Assembly: GCA_002104905.1 (NCBI GenBank)
Contig: MCFE01000992.1
Location: forward strand, 1 to 21,300
From: Basidiobolus meristosporus CBS 931.73
Lineage: Eukaryota; Basidiobolomycota; Basidiobolomycetes; Basidiobolales; Basidiobolaceae
Reading direction: 5' to 3'
Length of the DNA stretch: 21,300 bases
In this document: piece by piece, positions 1 to 9,842 of the stretch
Layout: the number at the start of each line of letters is the position of its first letter
How positions within the stretch are numbered: position 1 is the stretch's first letter
Translations under genes and position numbers: made by a program
Notes under the pieces: model-generated
Seen by the model: only the letters and a program-made list of their open reading frames with translations
Told to the model about the DNA's origin: nothing
Database searches by the model: none

Positions 1-868
1 CCTTGTGAAACCATCTCCACCAAGAGTACATTGGAAGCATTGGGGGTCATATGTTGACATTGAAGGAATATTTATCCAGAAACAGATCACCTTTGCCAAC
101 TTGACACCTCAGCAGCTTTTATGTAAGGAGTTTGTGACAGGATTTGAGTAGCTATACTACAAGCATAAGGGTGAATATGTAGATAGCTGTCACTACAGTC
201 TCCATCCTCTACTCCTTCTTGCTTAGTGTGTGGGAAATATTGTGCCTTGTTTTACCTCTTGGGAGTGTCCTATAGAGCAGATATGTGGGGGGATAGGAAG
301 ACAAGTCAAGTTACCAGAACTACTGTATCCCAATTGCATCCAAATTATTATCTTCAAGTCTGCTGTAGATGTGATGAGTTGGCACACAGAGGACTGCCAG
401 GAAGAGTAGGAAAATACTGAGGACAGATGTGCACATGGAGACACCTATGCCTTTGGCAATAAGAATCTAAGCAGTGTCAATGTGTGGATAATCAGCTACG
501 TAATGCTAACTTGGGTTTGGCACAACAAGCAACCAATTTTTATTAGGACAACTTCACAAAGTATATCAGGTTTCTCTTGGTTACAAGCTAGCTTCCATAC
601 CATTCACTGCAGGAATTGCATAAACAAGGACTAGAGTACACCTAAAAGCAGGACTAGAATCCAGGAGGGTTAAGGAATGTATTGGTTAAATACCATATGT
701 TCTTTGCAGAAGATCAGGAGGTGTTTATGGCAACAGTGGTTGCAACCAAGAATAGGTTTGCAAGATACATATGCTACCGGCACTGCTAGGAAAATGGCAA
801 CCTTGTAAGTAATGCGCTAAAAAGCTGCAAAGTTGAGGTGATAGAAGTGCATCAATTGCAGCAGGTGT
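1..868 (+). pseudogene. Tnp2-like transposase, C-terminal part (unit A)
   Basis: This is the C-terminal portion of a Tnp2-type (CACTA/En-Spm class) DNA transposase, cut off by the window edge. Translation in shifting frames gives 'LTPQQLLCKEFVTGFE', then a stretch like 'CFTSWECPIEQICGGIGRQVK'. The second resembles the family's C-terminal block (usually W-x-FPMER-x-CG-x-LGR-x-VKS). It continues with 'DVMSWHTEDCQEE' and 'AHGDTYAFGNKNLSS'. Two other copies carry the same blocks in the same order (3770-4390 on + and 10510-9843 on -). Several in-frame stops make it a pseudogene. Its end meets the LTR2 repeat after the sequence caattgcagcaggtgtg, which is also present near the end of unit C. That it is a Tnp2 relic is fairly secure. 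The exact 3' end is not. Confidence 0.7.
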
Positions 869-906
869 GCAATTTGAGGTAGAAAAGGAAGTACTATTTG
901 GCATAT

Positions 907-1618
907 TGTAGCAGTAGCATAATACAGAACTATCTGTAGGCTGTCATACTGCCATAATAATTTGAACACAGGCTTGCAACAAATTCATCAGGACTCTGTC
1001 AAGTTTGGTGTCATACAAGGTAATGGGATGTGCTGGCCAGTTAGGTCCCCCAAATAAGTGCAGAGCTCATCAACACCATTAAAATTCCATGCAGTTCCCA
1101 TCAGAAGACTGCTAAAACACCATTAAGATTTTAGCTGTATCCATTTGAAAAATAATTGTGATGATCCTGTTGAAAGGCCATCACAAAATTAGAGTCCAGC
1201 AACTAAGAGATGTTGATCCCATTATGAAACTGTGCAAAGACTGCTAAAATAATTGTGCCCCAAATGTTACAAAAAACTTAGTCAAGATTTACCATCACAA
1301 CAATACATGAGTGGTTGTTGATTCATCCTCTGCCAGTTTGCTCACTCTATGATCCCAGACACTCAATCACCTCTTATATTTTGTATGTTGGTTGGCTATT
1401 GCCTCTTTTTCACACTCCTGACTTCTTGATTCAGCCAATTCTCTTACTTTTCATGCATACAACTTGCTTTATTACCTTCAAAACCTCAGTTGTACTTTAA
1501 TTGAAATTGTAATGACCTATAGAAGTCTCTTTACCCAACACCAACATAAAGCCTAACCCCACACTCAAGAAGTAACTCAATTGAAGTCCATTATACAATA
1601 AGTATTTCAGCAGTAATA
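907..1618 (-). repeat. LTR2: ~712-bp LTR-like repeat, the fullest copy
   Basis: Read on the - strand it starts TATTAC (TGTTAY in the copy at 19712) and ends near GCTACTGCTACAA, so the tips resemble TGTTAC...GTAACA. It has AATAAA about 150 bases in (the complement of tttatt near 1469). Related pieces lie at 9400-9671, 15022-15158, 17596-17880 and 19712-20195. On one side it abuts the 3' end of the unknown acc gene through a purine-rich stretch. On the other it abuts the 3' end of a Tnp2 gene. Those two junctions recur in unit C. I call it an LTR because of the TG..CA-like tips, the polypurine stretch before it and the poly(A) motif. It could instead be the joined terminal regions of two head-to-tail DNA transposons. 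Confidence 0.6.
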
Positions 1619-1628
1619 CCCTGTTTCC
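1619..1628 (-). other. Polypurine-tract-like sequence before LTR2
   Basis: On the - strand this reads ggaaacaggg directly before the LTR2 start at 1618. The copy at 19712 has gggaaaaggg in the same place and the copy at 15022 has gaaaccagag. An all- or mostly-purine tract touching the 5' tip of a 3' LTR is the usual plus-strand primer of LTR retrotransposons. The position supports the LTR reading, but ten bases are weak proof. Confidence 0.4.
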
Positions 1629-1639
1629 ATGCCATACTG

Positions 1640-2256
1640 GTGCATCTATTTTGACCTGCTTGTCCCTTGGCAACACTCTTTCAGCCTTGTTTATTGCAAG
1701 CTCTAGGGGAAGCAACTGGCTTTTAGCTGTGGCACCCTTGTTCTTGTGCCTTTGATAATCTCTACTATTCTTGGGATGCACACTTAGTTATCCAATGCTG
1801 ACCCAAAATTGGTTGGCTTGCTTGAGTCCATGATATGCTCATGGAACAGTTCAAGTGCATTGAGCTTGGCTTTGAGCTCCTGATGGTCCCATGGTATATC
1901 AGCCTTAAGCTGATGCCATGCTAGACTTCTGAAGGACACTTGGTGATTACACAGCTCTTCATTGCTTCACTCAATGGCTTCACAAATTGTCAATGTCTTT
2001 TGATTTCCAGGATTGGATATAATCACCACAGTTGTTCCCTCCCAGGCTGCAATAGGTTTTACTGTGAGCTTCATTTTTGGGTACTGTTGATGAGCTTAAA
2101 AAACCATACAGTCTTCCTCTACTGTTATACTGAAATGGCTCAACTCTTGGCTGTGACACTGAGCTACTCAAGTTCCTTCATTGCAGCAAATATAATATAT
2201 TCCCTATCTGGGATAATGGTTACTCTACACAAGTTATTTGCCCATGCTGTCACCTT
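1640..2256 (-). pseudogene. Unknown acc gene remnant (unit B)
   Basis: This is the second copy of the gene of unknown function described at 13095-14944. On the - strand it gives 'VSQPRVEPF' (about 2170), decayed middle sequence, then 'HPKNSRDYQRHKNKGATAK' (about 1780-1720) and 'RVLPRDKQVKIDAP'. These match 'MSQPRIEPF', 'YLKNSRNYQRQKN' and 'RVPIRDKQTDTDTP' of the + strand copy in the same order. The first ~140 codons are missing: at 2256/2257 the sequence jumps straight into the N-terminal region of the neighbouring tnp2 gene. The C-terminal part, including one of the 69-codon repeats, is also lost before the LTR2 junction. It keeps one base near 2170 that unit C has lost, which shows the ancestral frame ran through that point. 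Confidence 0.65.
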
Positions 2257-4392
2257 GCACAAACTGAGTCAGGTGAGTTTACAAAGCCTTTTGGCTCATC
2301 TCAGCCTTATGAATATGGCACACAGAGTGATAGCTCTGAAGAAGACGGCTCACTGATGGATTCTGAGCCTATCTCCTCTAACAACAGTGTTGCTGTATGA
2401 GCCCAGCAAAATCCCAATATGCATTGAGACAAAGACTGCAGAAAAAACACCAAGGAGACTTTATGGCACCAAGTGAGCCCAGCACACCATTTGCTGGTGA
2501 CTGATGTGATGTTGTGGCTAGTGAAGTGGCGTGTTTCCACAAATATCAGTAATGGGGGCCTGAGATTTAGACCTACCCCTTGTCAAAATTATTCCAGGAT
2601 GCAACTTACCATCTGCATAGTACAAATGGACAGCTGTCATGAGGCTGGCAACATATGATCTAGAGGCTGCACTGATACTGGCATGTGTTAACAGCTTCAT
2701 GATATTCACATCAGAAAATATCACCATTGCAAGGTGTGCAACTTGTTATGAATCCACTACCAAAGGAGGAAAACATTGATCACACTTTGGATATGTTCCA
2801 GTAACACCCTATTTAAAGAAGTTCATGCTGGCTAATAAATATTGCAAAGCTATATATTACTGCACTCAGTATCAATCAAGCACAAACATCTTCAATATAT
2901 TAGACAGCAATTGTTACAAACAATGCAGAAGCAAGGGCTACTTTTAGGGCATGTTTGACTATGTTTTTGCCTTAGCACTTGACAGGTTCTCATTAAACAA
3001 GTACTCTAAAGGCAAGTCCTGCTTACCACTGATTTTCATTAACCTTGGTCTGCTGCCTATCCTATGGTATTTTGCAGAAATCTATCGTGGTCTCACTAAT
3101 ATCTGAGCCTAGATTACCATCCAACCTGTACAGATACCTGTATTCATTGCTGGATGAATCTGGTATGCTTTCCAGTGGGATACCACTAAATGGCCATTAG
3201 ATCAAAGCGCATTGTATTGTCTGCATTGAAGATACCCCTGCCATCAGAAAGATAGCTGGCTTTTCTGTGCACAATGTAGTGTATTGCTGTTGAATGTTTG
3301 GGATCCCAGGGATTTACTCCATAACTCTCACATAATATTAATAACCAAGCATCAACACTAAAAACATAATCTACCCACAGAGAGAACATATCAAAGTCAG
3401 CATGCAATTTCAGCAAGGTTGGCAACCTATAATCAATTGGCCACAATATTGAATTAGTTAGAAACTGGAGTTACTAAAGAGAGGAGGTATCTTTTAGAGC
3501 AAAAGCTGTCCACTGGGAGCAATGCATTTGCTCTCCAATAATATCCATATATTCATGACCAAGTTGTACATGGGGTATTTCTAGCTGAATGAGCCCCTTA
3601 AGATACCAGAGAAATTTGAAACAACTGGCCAGATATTACAGAGTTGGCTATATATTACAGGGTGTCTGCAGCTAAAGGTACTTCAGACCAGCTCCAATCA
3701 ATATTCATATTCATATGCAAGAATGCAAATGTAAGGACTGGAACAACTAGATATGTATTTATGCTAGTGGCCCATTCAAGCCATTTCTATCAAGAATACA
3801 TTTGAAGCATTGGGAGTCATATGTTGACATTGTAGGAGTATTTATCCAGAAGCAAATTACCTATGCCAACTTGACACCTCAGCAGCTTTTATGTAAGGGA
3901 GGTTGTGATAGGATTTGAGCAGCTATACTACAAGCATAAAGGTGAATGTGTAGATCTTGGCTGCTACTGTATTCATTCTCTACTCCATCTTGCTAGGTGA
4001 GTGGAAAATGTTGGGCTTTGCTTCACCTTTTGGTAGTTTCTGATGGAGTGGATGTGTGGGGAGATAGGAAGACAAGTCAATTTTCAGGTACTGTCATATC
4101 CAGTCTCATTAAGAGTCTTACCTTTATGTCTCTCATGGATGTGATGAATTGGCAAATGGAGGACAGGCTAGAAGAGTTAGAAAATGCTGATGACAGATTT
4201 GAGCATGGAAACACTTATGTCATTGGCATTAAGAAACTAAGCAGCCCCAATGTGTGGGTATTCAGTGAAGAAATGTAGAGTTGGGTTGGATGCAACAAGC
4301 AATTAATTGTTTTGGGACAACTTTACCAAGGTATGCTGGGCTTCACCCAGTCCCAAGCCAATTTTTACATCATTTAATATAATGCCCTTCTA
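2257..4392 (+). pseudogene. Tnp2-like transposase pseudogene (unit B)
   Basis: This is a decayed Tnp2 transposase gene on the + strand. It starts inside the N-terminal region ('HLAQTESGEF', then 'YEYGTQSDSSEEDGSLMD'), whose zinc-finger start is deleted. It continues with 'DVMLWLVKWRVSTNISNGG' (2490-2555) and 'MRLATYDLEAALILACVNS' (2638 on). The catalytic core 'FALALDRFSLNKYSKGKSC' (2965-3030) carries the first acidic residue. 'CPLGAMHLLSNNIHIFMTK' follows (about 3507-3565), then the C-terminal blocks 'LTPQQLLC' and 'DVMNWQMEDRLEELENADD' (4135-4195). Many stops and frameshifts interrupt it. The 3' end is replaced at about 4393 by a truncated copia gag. The block order agrees with unit C on the opposite strand. 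Family assignment rests on remembered Tnp2 motifs. Confidence 0.72.
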
Positions 4393-4395
4393 TAA

Positions 4396-4860
4396 ATATG
4401 GGAGTGGAATCCTTTAAGTACCATAAGAAAGAATGGAGTGCCATCAACAGCATCTGTTTAAATATGAAAGAACAATGGCTAATTCAATGCTCAAGAGCAA
4501 AAGTGGCTAAGAATGCTTGTAGAGCATTAGGAGGCACCTCTCAGTTGTGTTCAGCTGCTATGAAAATGTATCTTATACAAAAATATGTTACTACAAAGTC
4601 ACTGCCAGGAGAAGAAATGAAAAATCTAATTAACTAAATTACTCTGCTAGTGGAAGAGATGGAATCTGTCAACATACCTACCTCTGATTAGTACATGATA
4701 GTTACCATCCTGAATAGCCTGACACATAGGTTTTATGGCCATGTATCAGCCTTAGATTCCAGAGCTGGAAGTTTGACCTCATATTGTATATATGGAAGGC
4801 TCATGGAAGAAAAATCAAGAAAATCAAGCTAAACAAGAAGGAAGGAGAAAATGCTTTAAT
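4396..4860 (+). pseudogene. copia-1 gag remnant
   Basis: The translation 'SFKYHKKEWSAINSICLNMK' to 'TKSLPGEEMKNLIN' (4400-4635) matches the - strand copia gag at 16396-15900 almost residue for residue. It resembles the capsid domain of copia Gag polyproteins (the UBN2/retrotran_gag type), which packages element RNA. After a TAA at 4636 the frame continues: 'ITLLVEEMESVNIPTSD', stop, 'VTILNSL'. Downstream (4920-4965) a degraded nucleocapsid knuckle reads CNCGKRKGQ, with the cysteine spacing altered and the histidine position occupied by Gln. The N-terminus, including the 'DGSNYQVWK' block, has been lost. Confidence 0.75.
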
Positions 4861-4989
4861 AGTCAGCAATAACTAAGCAAGGATATGCCTATGACCCTTT
4901 AAAGAAAATAGCAATCTGTCTTGTAACTGCGGCAAAAGGAAGGGACAATCATCAGACCCTACCTAAATCTGCACTAAATATGATGATAA

Positions 4990-5400
4990 GCAACTCTTTA
5001 CAAACATAAAGAAATTCCAATTAAGAAGGTTTTCATGGGTGATGATAGAACATTTGATACAGTGGGAGAAGGAACTATCCATGTAAACCTTAGGCGCAGT
5101 GAAGAAAGTCATACGCTGACCATCAAAGAAGTACACTTTGTACCAGAAATAGCCAAGTTTCTACTATCTGTAAGCAAGGCAGTAACAGAATGACTTGGTT
5201 TTAGCTTTGCCAGCTCTGGATGCAGGATTACTGATCAGATGGTGCCCATACTGCTTTGGATATTGGAGATCAGAATCTGGACTACTGACTTCTATTCCAT
5301 TATATATGGAAGCCAATATAAGTAACCTGACTGAAGATTCACCAATGCTTTAGCACAGGAGATTTGAACACATCAGTTTTGATTATTAGAGCAAAACTAC
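4990..5400 (+). pseudogene. copia-1 protease end and GAG-pre-integrase remnant
   Basis: The sequence 'GDDRTFDTVGEGTIHVNL' (5040-5090) and 'TIKEVHFVPEIAKFLLSVS' (5120-5178) matches the part of copia polyproteins that follows the aspartic protease active site. 'HRRFEHISFDY' (5355-5390) is the GAG-pre-integrase zinc-binding block, H-x3-GH in typical elements; the glycine is now Glu. The protease active-site D-S-G region expected just upstream is not recognisable here. Stops interrupt it at about 5190, 5352 and 5388. The copy at 15640-15160 (-) supports the alignment. Confidence 0.7.
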
Positions 5401-5536
5401 CAAATATTTGTTAATTTTCAGAGTAATAATTGATCCCCCAGCTAGTTTGTAGTACAGTGAAGCCTTCATATATGGTAAACAAGCCAGGGGAATGTTTAAG
5501 ATCTCTCTGCTAATAAAGACTAAGAAGAAATAGAGT

Positions 5537-6024
5537 TTGATTCACTCGGATCTGTGTAGACCTATGCAAAATTTATCCTTGGGTGGGATGAAGTATTTGA
5601 GCACTTGTATTGATCATCATACAAGATACATATGTGTCTACTTCATGGAAAGAATGGAGGATGCTCTGTCTATGCTCAGGGAGCTTAAAGCCATGGTGGA
5701 GAGAGAAATTGGTAAAAAAATCAAGAAAATATGCTCCAGCAATGGTGGAGAATATAGCTCAAAACTCTTCTACCTCTTCTGCAAATTTGTGAGATAAAGC
5801 AAGAGACTACTATGCAATACTCCCAATAGCAAACTGTAGTAGCAGAATGTGCATGCAATCAGTAATTGATGTGGCAAAATCTATGATCTATGATCAATAA
5901 TTATCATATGATTTTTAGGCAGAATCATATGCCGCATATGTATATTTTAAAAGTAGGAGTTATAACAGAGTACTTTGTGATTCTGATCCACTTGAAGCAT
6001 GTTATGAATACAGACCAAGTGAAG
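5537..6024 (+). pseudogene. copia-1 integrase, core part
   Basis: 'IHSDLCRPM' (5540-5566), 'KYLSTCIDHHTRYICVYFM' (5590-5648) and 'GKKIKKICSSNGGEYSS' (5710-5760) are the rve integrase core of Ty1/copia elements, which inserts the cDNA. The first catalytic Asp (H-S-D) is kept. The second, expected in S-D-N-G-G-E-Y, is Ser here (codon agc), so the enzyme would be inactive. After a stop at 5795 the Q-Q-N-G-x-A-E-R region carrying the catalytic Glu survives only in scrambled frames (about 5820-5850). The reading continues to 'YEYRPSE' (6003-6023), where the solo LTR splits the gene. Confidence 0.8.
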
Positions 6025-6392
6025 TGTTATGATCTGCCACTTGAGTGTTTAAGTTAGATCAGTTTTAGTCAAATCAACTAGTTATATGTTTAGCTTATCA
6101 GTATATCTGTTTGATCTATCAAATCAGTAGCATTAGTCAGCAAATGAATCAGCAGGTCCTTATCAGACAGAAATAGATATAATAAGTAAGGTCTTATTGG
6201 GTGATGATGATGAAATCAAATGAGTCATCAGCCATAGCCTACATTGAGAATTACAATTAGTCAGCAATTCATCTGGCAAAATGTACATAAGAAGCTGCTG
6301 GAGCCTCAATAAAGATCAGTTCAAGTTTTAGTGAATACAATTCTAGCTAGCCTCCCTAATCCTCTACAACTCTTATACCAAGACTTGTAACA
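6025..6392 (+). mobile_element. Solo LTR of an unrelated LTR element, 368 bp
   Basis: It starts TGTTATGATC and ends ACTTGTAACA, so the tips form a short TGTTA...TAACA inverted repeat. It contains AATAAAG at about 6308 and is flanked by the 4-bp direct repeat gaag (6021-6024 and 6393-6396). Removing it together with one gaag restores the copia integrase frame across the site ('YRPSE' followed by 'EYLRI.GCRVY'). That is direct evidence of a clean insertion followed by LTR-LTR recombination. It has no coding capacity and does not resemble the copia LTRs or LTR2 in this window. The strand was chosen from the TG..CA polarity and the AATAAA position. Confidence 0.88.
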
Positions 6393-6480
6393 GAAGAATA
6401 TCTAAGAATATCTGGGTGTAGAGTATATGCCAAGAAATTATTTCAGATGATGACAAAAATCTTATCTCAAGTCCACTTTA
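6393..6480 (+). pseudogene. copia-1 integrase, segment after the solo LTR
   Basis: 'EEYLRISGCRVYAKKL' (6393-6440) continues the integrase C-terminal region (the L-R-x-F-G-C-x-x-Y block of copia elements) interrupted at 6024. The Phe before G-C is Ser here. Beyond 6480 the linker to RT is present but scrambled. Recognisable shared stretches include 'ttcagtctgaatcagtgcc', which matches the copy near 9300 on the - strand. Confidence 0.7.
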
Positions 6481-6699
6481 TCAATCTGGTGGACTCTACA
6501 ACCATGGTTCAGTCTGAATCAGTGCCTGGCATTATCATAGAAGTGGTAATTTGGAATCACAAACCAGGAGATCCGACTGACCAGAAATAGCCCAAATCTC
6601 TATATCAACAAGGGTGCACATTGCAACAGAGACCTTAGAAAGCCCTTAGACAAGGTTTTGGAGTTCTTCAATAACTGAGGAGTGTCAGGCCCTGATGAA

Positions 6700-7390
6700 A
6701 AATCAGACTTGTGACTTTGTCAAGTAAGCAATGTACAGCAATTCAAATGGATGCAGATGGGTCATCAAGACAAAATATAACATTGATGGTACAGTTAAAA
6801 GATACAAAGCAAGACTTGTAGCCAAAGGATACTCTCAAGCAAAAGGAATTGGCTATAGTGAGACCTTTACACCAGTACTCAAGTTTAATTCATCAGATCA
6901 ATGTTGGCATTGCTGCCAAATGTAAGTTTCTATTACATCATATGGATGTAAAAACTGCATTTTGAACAAAAAGCATGATGAGGAGATGTATATGGACCAG
7001 CCAGATAGGTTTGTTGACCAAGATAACACCCATTTGGTCTGTAAGCTTAAAAAATCTCTATATGCACTCATACAATCACCAAAAGCCTGGAATTGCCAGC
7101 TAGAATCTTATTTGAAATCTTTAAGTTTCAAAAGGAGCAATTCTGACTATAGTGTATATTATAAGCCAGATAGAGCAATTTCACTCCTATAGCTCTATAT
7201 GTAGAAGATCTAATTATAGCCACTAATAACCTAAATACATTGAAAGAGACTAGATCCAGCCTATTTAGAGAGTTCAAGAAATCCAATCTATGAGGACTCA
7301 GTTACTACTTAGGGAAATAGTTCTCCATGGACAGAAGAACCCCAACTATCACCCTAAGACAGTCTGAGTATATTCAAGATACACTAATGA
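6700..7390 (+). pseudogene. copia-1 reverse transcriptase remnant
   Basis: '[20 protein letters not shown]' and '[20 protein letters not shown]' (6744-6866) are the start of the RVT_2 domain of copia RT, which copies element RNA to DNA. A frameshift follows, then 'EEMYMDQPDRFVDQDN' and 'LVCKLKKSLYALIQSPKAWN' (6980-7095). The catalytic box reads 'LYVEDLIIA' (7192-7218), where the family normally has YVDD, so one catalytic Asp is Glu. After another stop come 'LSYYLG' and 'TITLRQSEYIQDT', then the junction at about 7386. RNase H is absent. Confidence 0.85.
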
Positions 7391-7717
7391 TATTGGAAGT
7401 GATTGGGAGCACAAGTAGATTATGTGGTCTTCACTTAATGATTTATTGAATGTAAAGTAGTATTTATACTTTTACATGGTCTTGGGATTACAAACACATA
7501 AAATACGCTAAGAAAGGTACCAAGAATATGTGTGCCAAGTTTGGCGCTGTTTGGACAACCTTGAGATTTTCATATGCTGGGTACCTGCTATTTTGGTGAA
7601 AATATTATTAGCAAATCCTGACAAGGAATTTAGACAGTGTTTTTTAGAATTTAAAGGTAATGATCTAAGTGACTAAGCTATGTGAATATTTAGGTAGATT
7701 TACAAATTTTCACAACA
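7391..7717 (-). repeat. copia LTR (3' LTR of copia-2), truncated
   Basis: On the - strand it starts TGTTGTGAAAATTTG at 7717, directly after a purine-rich gtgggag. It carries TATAAATA (complement 7461-7468) and AATAAA (complement 7442-7447). Compared with the copies at 19324 and 20532 it lacks about the last 17 bases ('tccaagactcttacaaca' end). It stops where copia-1 (+) RT sequence begins, so two copia elements meet tail to tail here. Confidence 0.85.
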
Positions 7718-9399
7718 CTCCCACTAAGCTAAATGTTTATACTGACTAGTCTTGATTTTGACTTAAGATACTCAAACTTGTCTCCAGCTAATGGTTTGGT
7801 ATATATGTCTGCAATCATTTCATCTGTAGGATAGTAAGCTAGTTTAGCCAAGCTATTTTCTATCACTTCACATATGAAATGATGTCCAATGTCTATGTAC
7901 TTAGTTTTAGCATGAACAGTGCAACTTCTACATAATTGTATACATCCTTATTTTTCTTGAAACAAAGTAATTGGTGTTTTTTGACATAGGCTTAAATCTA
8001 TAAAAGCTTCTTAGCCACATTGCTTCTTTGGCAGCTTCAAAGGCCTCCCTATACTCTGCCTCTGTGGCAGAAAGTGCTAGGGTTGGTTGCTCTCTTGAAT
8101 TCTATGAAATTGCTCCTTGACAGTAAAAAAAGGTGTCTCCTGTGGTGGATCTTCTGACTTCTAAACTTTGTCCCCTATCAGCATCAGAGAATCCCACAAG
8201 ATACTGTTCTGAATCCTTATAAGTATATCTTAGGCATATATCAGCAGCTGCTTTTAGGTGTCTAAAAATCCTCTTAACTGCTGCAATAGGATCATATCCA
8301 TTGTTCTGATTATGCTAGCTGGCAATTCCTACTGAATGTGAGATATCTGGACATGTCCCAAGCATGATATACATCAGACTGCCAACCATAGATCAATAAG
8401 GGAAGTCCAAGCATTCAGATGGCACCAAGGTGTCTCAATTTGGTTGAGTTTTGACCCAGTTAAGATTTGTCCCCATTGGGGTAGCCGCTGGTTTACAGTA
8501 TTCCATTTGGTACTTATTAGGTATATCTTGAATATACTTGGATTGCTTAGGGTGATAGTCTGGGTACTTCTGTCTATAGAGAACATTATCCCCAAGTAGT
8601 AACTAAGCTCTCCTAGATTGGACATCTTGAACTCCTTTGGAAATCACAGATTCCAAATAAGAATCTATCTTGCAATTCCAGGCTCTTAGTGATTATTTGA
8701 GACCATATAGAGATTTTTCAAGCTTGCAGATCAAATGGTAGTTATCTTGGTCAGCCAACCTATCAGGCTGGTCTATATACATGCCCTCATCAAGCTTTCT
8801 ATTCAAGAATGCAGTTTTTACTACTGTTTGATGTATAGAAAACAGATTTTTGGCTGTAACAGCCAATATTAATCAGAAGGAATTAAACTTGGCTACTAGT
8901 GCAAGGGTCTCTGTATAGCCAAGTCCTTTTGTTAGAGAGTATCCTTTGGCTGCAAGTCTTGCTTTTTATCTTTCAGTTGTACCATGAGCCTTGCACTTTG
9001 TCTTAAAGACCCATCTGCATCCAATTGATTTTGGTCAATTAGTAATTTGACCTAGTCCCAAGTTTGCTTTTCAGTCAGGGCCTGATATTCCTCAGCAGTT
9101 GCAGATCTCCAAAGCCTTGTCTGAGAGCTATATAGGGCCTCCTTTACAGTCTGGGGCTCATCAACATGGACTCAATAGGTGTGGGCTAGGTTTGTACCCT
9201 CATTGATATAGTAATTTTGGCTATTTCTTGTCCAGTAGAATCTCCAGGCATTTGATACTATAATGTCACTTCTAGGATATTTTTGGGCACTAATTCAGGC
9301 TGAGCCACAATTGCCCCGTGAAAAATAATTTGGTCCCACAGGTGGATCCAATCCGGATCACCTGTCAAGATCCCATTTAGAGACCTTCAAAATACCAGC
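7718..9399 (-). pseudogene. copia-2 (-): integrase tail, RT and RNase H
   Basis: Reading from right to left: an integrase tail with 'DWIHLWDQIIFH' (9360-9325) and 'AIVAQPELVPKN' (9318-9283); RT blocks including 'AEEYQALTEKQTWD' (9096-9055); 'FLNRKLDEGMYIDQPDRLAD' and 'LEKSLYGLK' (8820-8698); 'MSNLGELSYYLGIMFSIDR' (8625-8570); then RNase H with 'LVGFSDAD', 'SATEAEY' and 'TDEMIADIYTKP' in shifting frames (about 8210-7800). The Y-V-D-D catalytic box and surrounding ~50 codons are missing: 'SYLES' at about 8655 runs almost straight into 'MSNLGELS'. Stops and frameshifts are frequent. The 5' half of what is probably the same element lies at 15159-16820, beyond the Tnp2 unit. Confidence 0.8.
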
Positions 9400-9671
9400 A
9401 GCTTGGAATTAGTGACCCTCCTAACAATCTTATGATGGGATTATGATGGTGTTTTGCTAATTTTACAGTGCTGTGACAATATTTGCATGGTACTGTTGCA
9501 GTCTTTTAGCGCTCTACAACTATTTTAAGTGGATCCAGTTGGCCAGGACATCCAATTGCCTTATATGGCAAGAAACTTGACAGTATTTTGATGGCCTTGC
9601 AGCAAGACTCTGATGGCACTATATTGGCAGTATAATGGCCTACTGCTGGATCTGTATAATGCTACTGTACC
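9400..9671 (+). repeat. LTR2, 3' part, left flank of Tnp2 unit C
   Basis: The sequence ending 'gcaagaaacttgacagtattttgatgg' ... 'gctactgtac' matches the last ~270 bases of LTR2 at 907-1618 and the copy at 17596-17880. The 5' part is missing: at about 9384-9400 the repeat runs into copia-2 integrase, and the copy at 17880 shows the same junction. After the repeat end comes a short stretch shared between copies (ctaccaaatgg...), then the Tnp2 unit. It is the left partner of the LTR2 start found at 15022. Confidence 0.6.
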
Positions 9672-9842
9672 AATCTACCAAATGGTATTTCCTTTTTCTG
9701 CCTCCCCTTGTGCAAATCATATATTCCACTGTAGAATCACCCCTCTTTGTTTGCTTACCCACTGCTATGTTGGGTATTCCACATATAGTTTGAATCAAAA
9801 AAAACTATGGCCTCCTGCTTACTAACCTCTACAAACACACAC
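9672..9842. other. Spacer between LTR2 and the tnp2 3' end
   Basis: The first ~35 bases recur after the LTR2 copy at 17596 (aaatgg followed by a T-rich then C-rich stretch), so they belong to the element. A CACTGTAGAATCAC tip at 9727 resembles the inverse of a sequence at 15010-15023 and may be a transposon end. The part beyond includes an A8 run (antisense T8) and has no convincing coding content. Confidence 0.4.

Larger units (their letters stand above)
4393..7390 (+). mobile_element. Truncated Ty1/copia element (copia-1, +)
   Basis: Domain order is gag, protease/GAG-pre-integrase, integrase, reverse transcriptase, which is the Ty1/copia order (integrase before RT). The 5' LTR and first part of gag are missing: the element begins mid-gag at the junction with tnp2 unit B. 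The 3' end stops at the last RT block ('QSEYIQDT', 7357-7380) and runs into the end of a copia LTR in the opposite orientation. A 368-bp solo LTR of another family sits inside integrase. Stops and frameshifts occur in every domain, so it is dead. The - strand element at 7391-9399/15159-16820 is the same family. Confidence 0.85.

Noticed and set aside
1940-2356. 138-codon open frame on the + strand
   Set aside because: It is antisense to the acc remnant and then runs through the deletion joint into tnp2. The matching motifs are on the other strand for 1940-2256.
9321-9345. Similarity of gtgaaaaataattt to LTR2 near 1150, as a sign that LTR2 extends to 9305
   Set aside because: Translation of this stretch and of 17881-17995 gives a shared copia integrase-tail reading, so it was assigned to copia and LTR2 was ended at about 9400.
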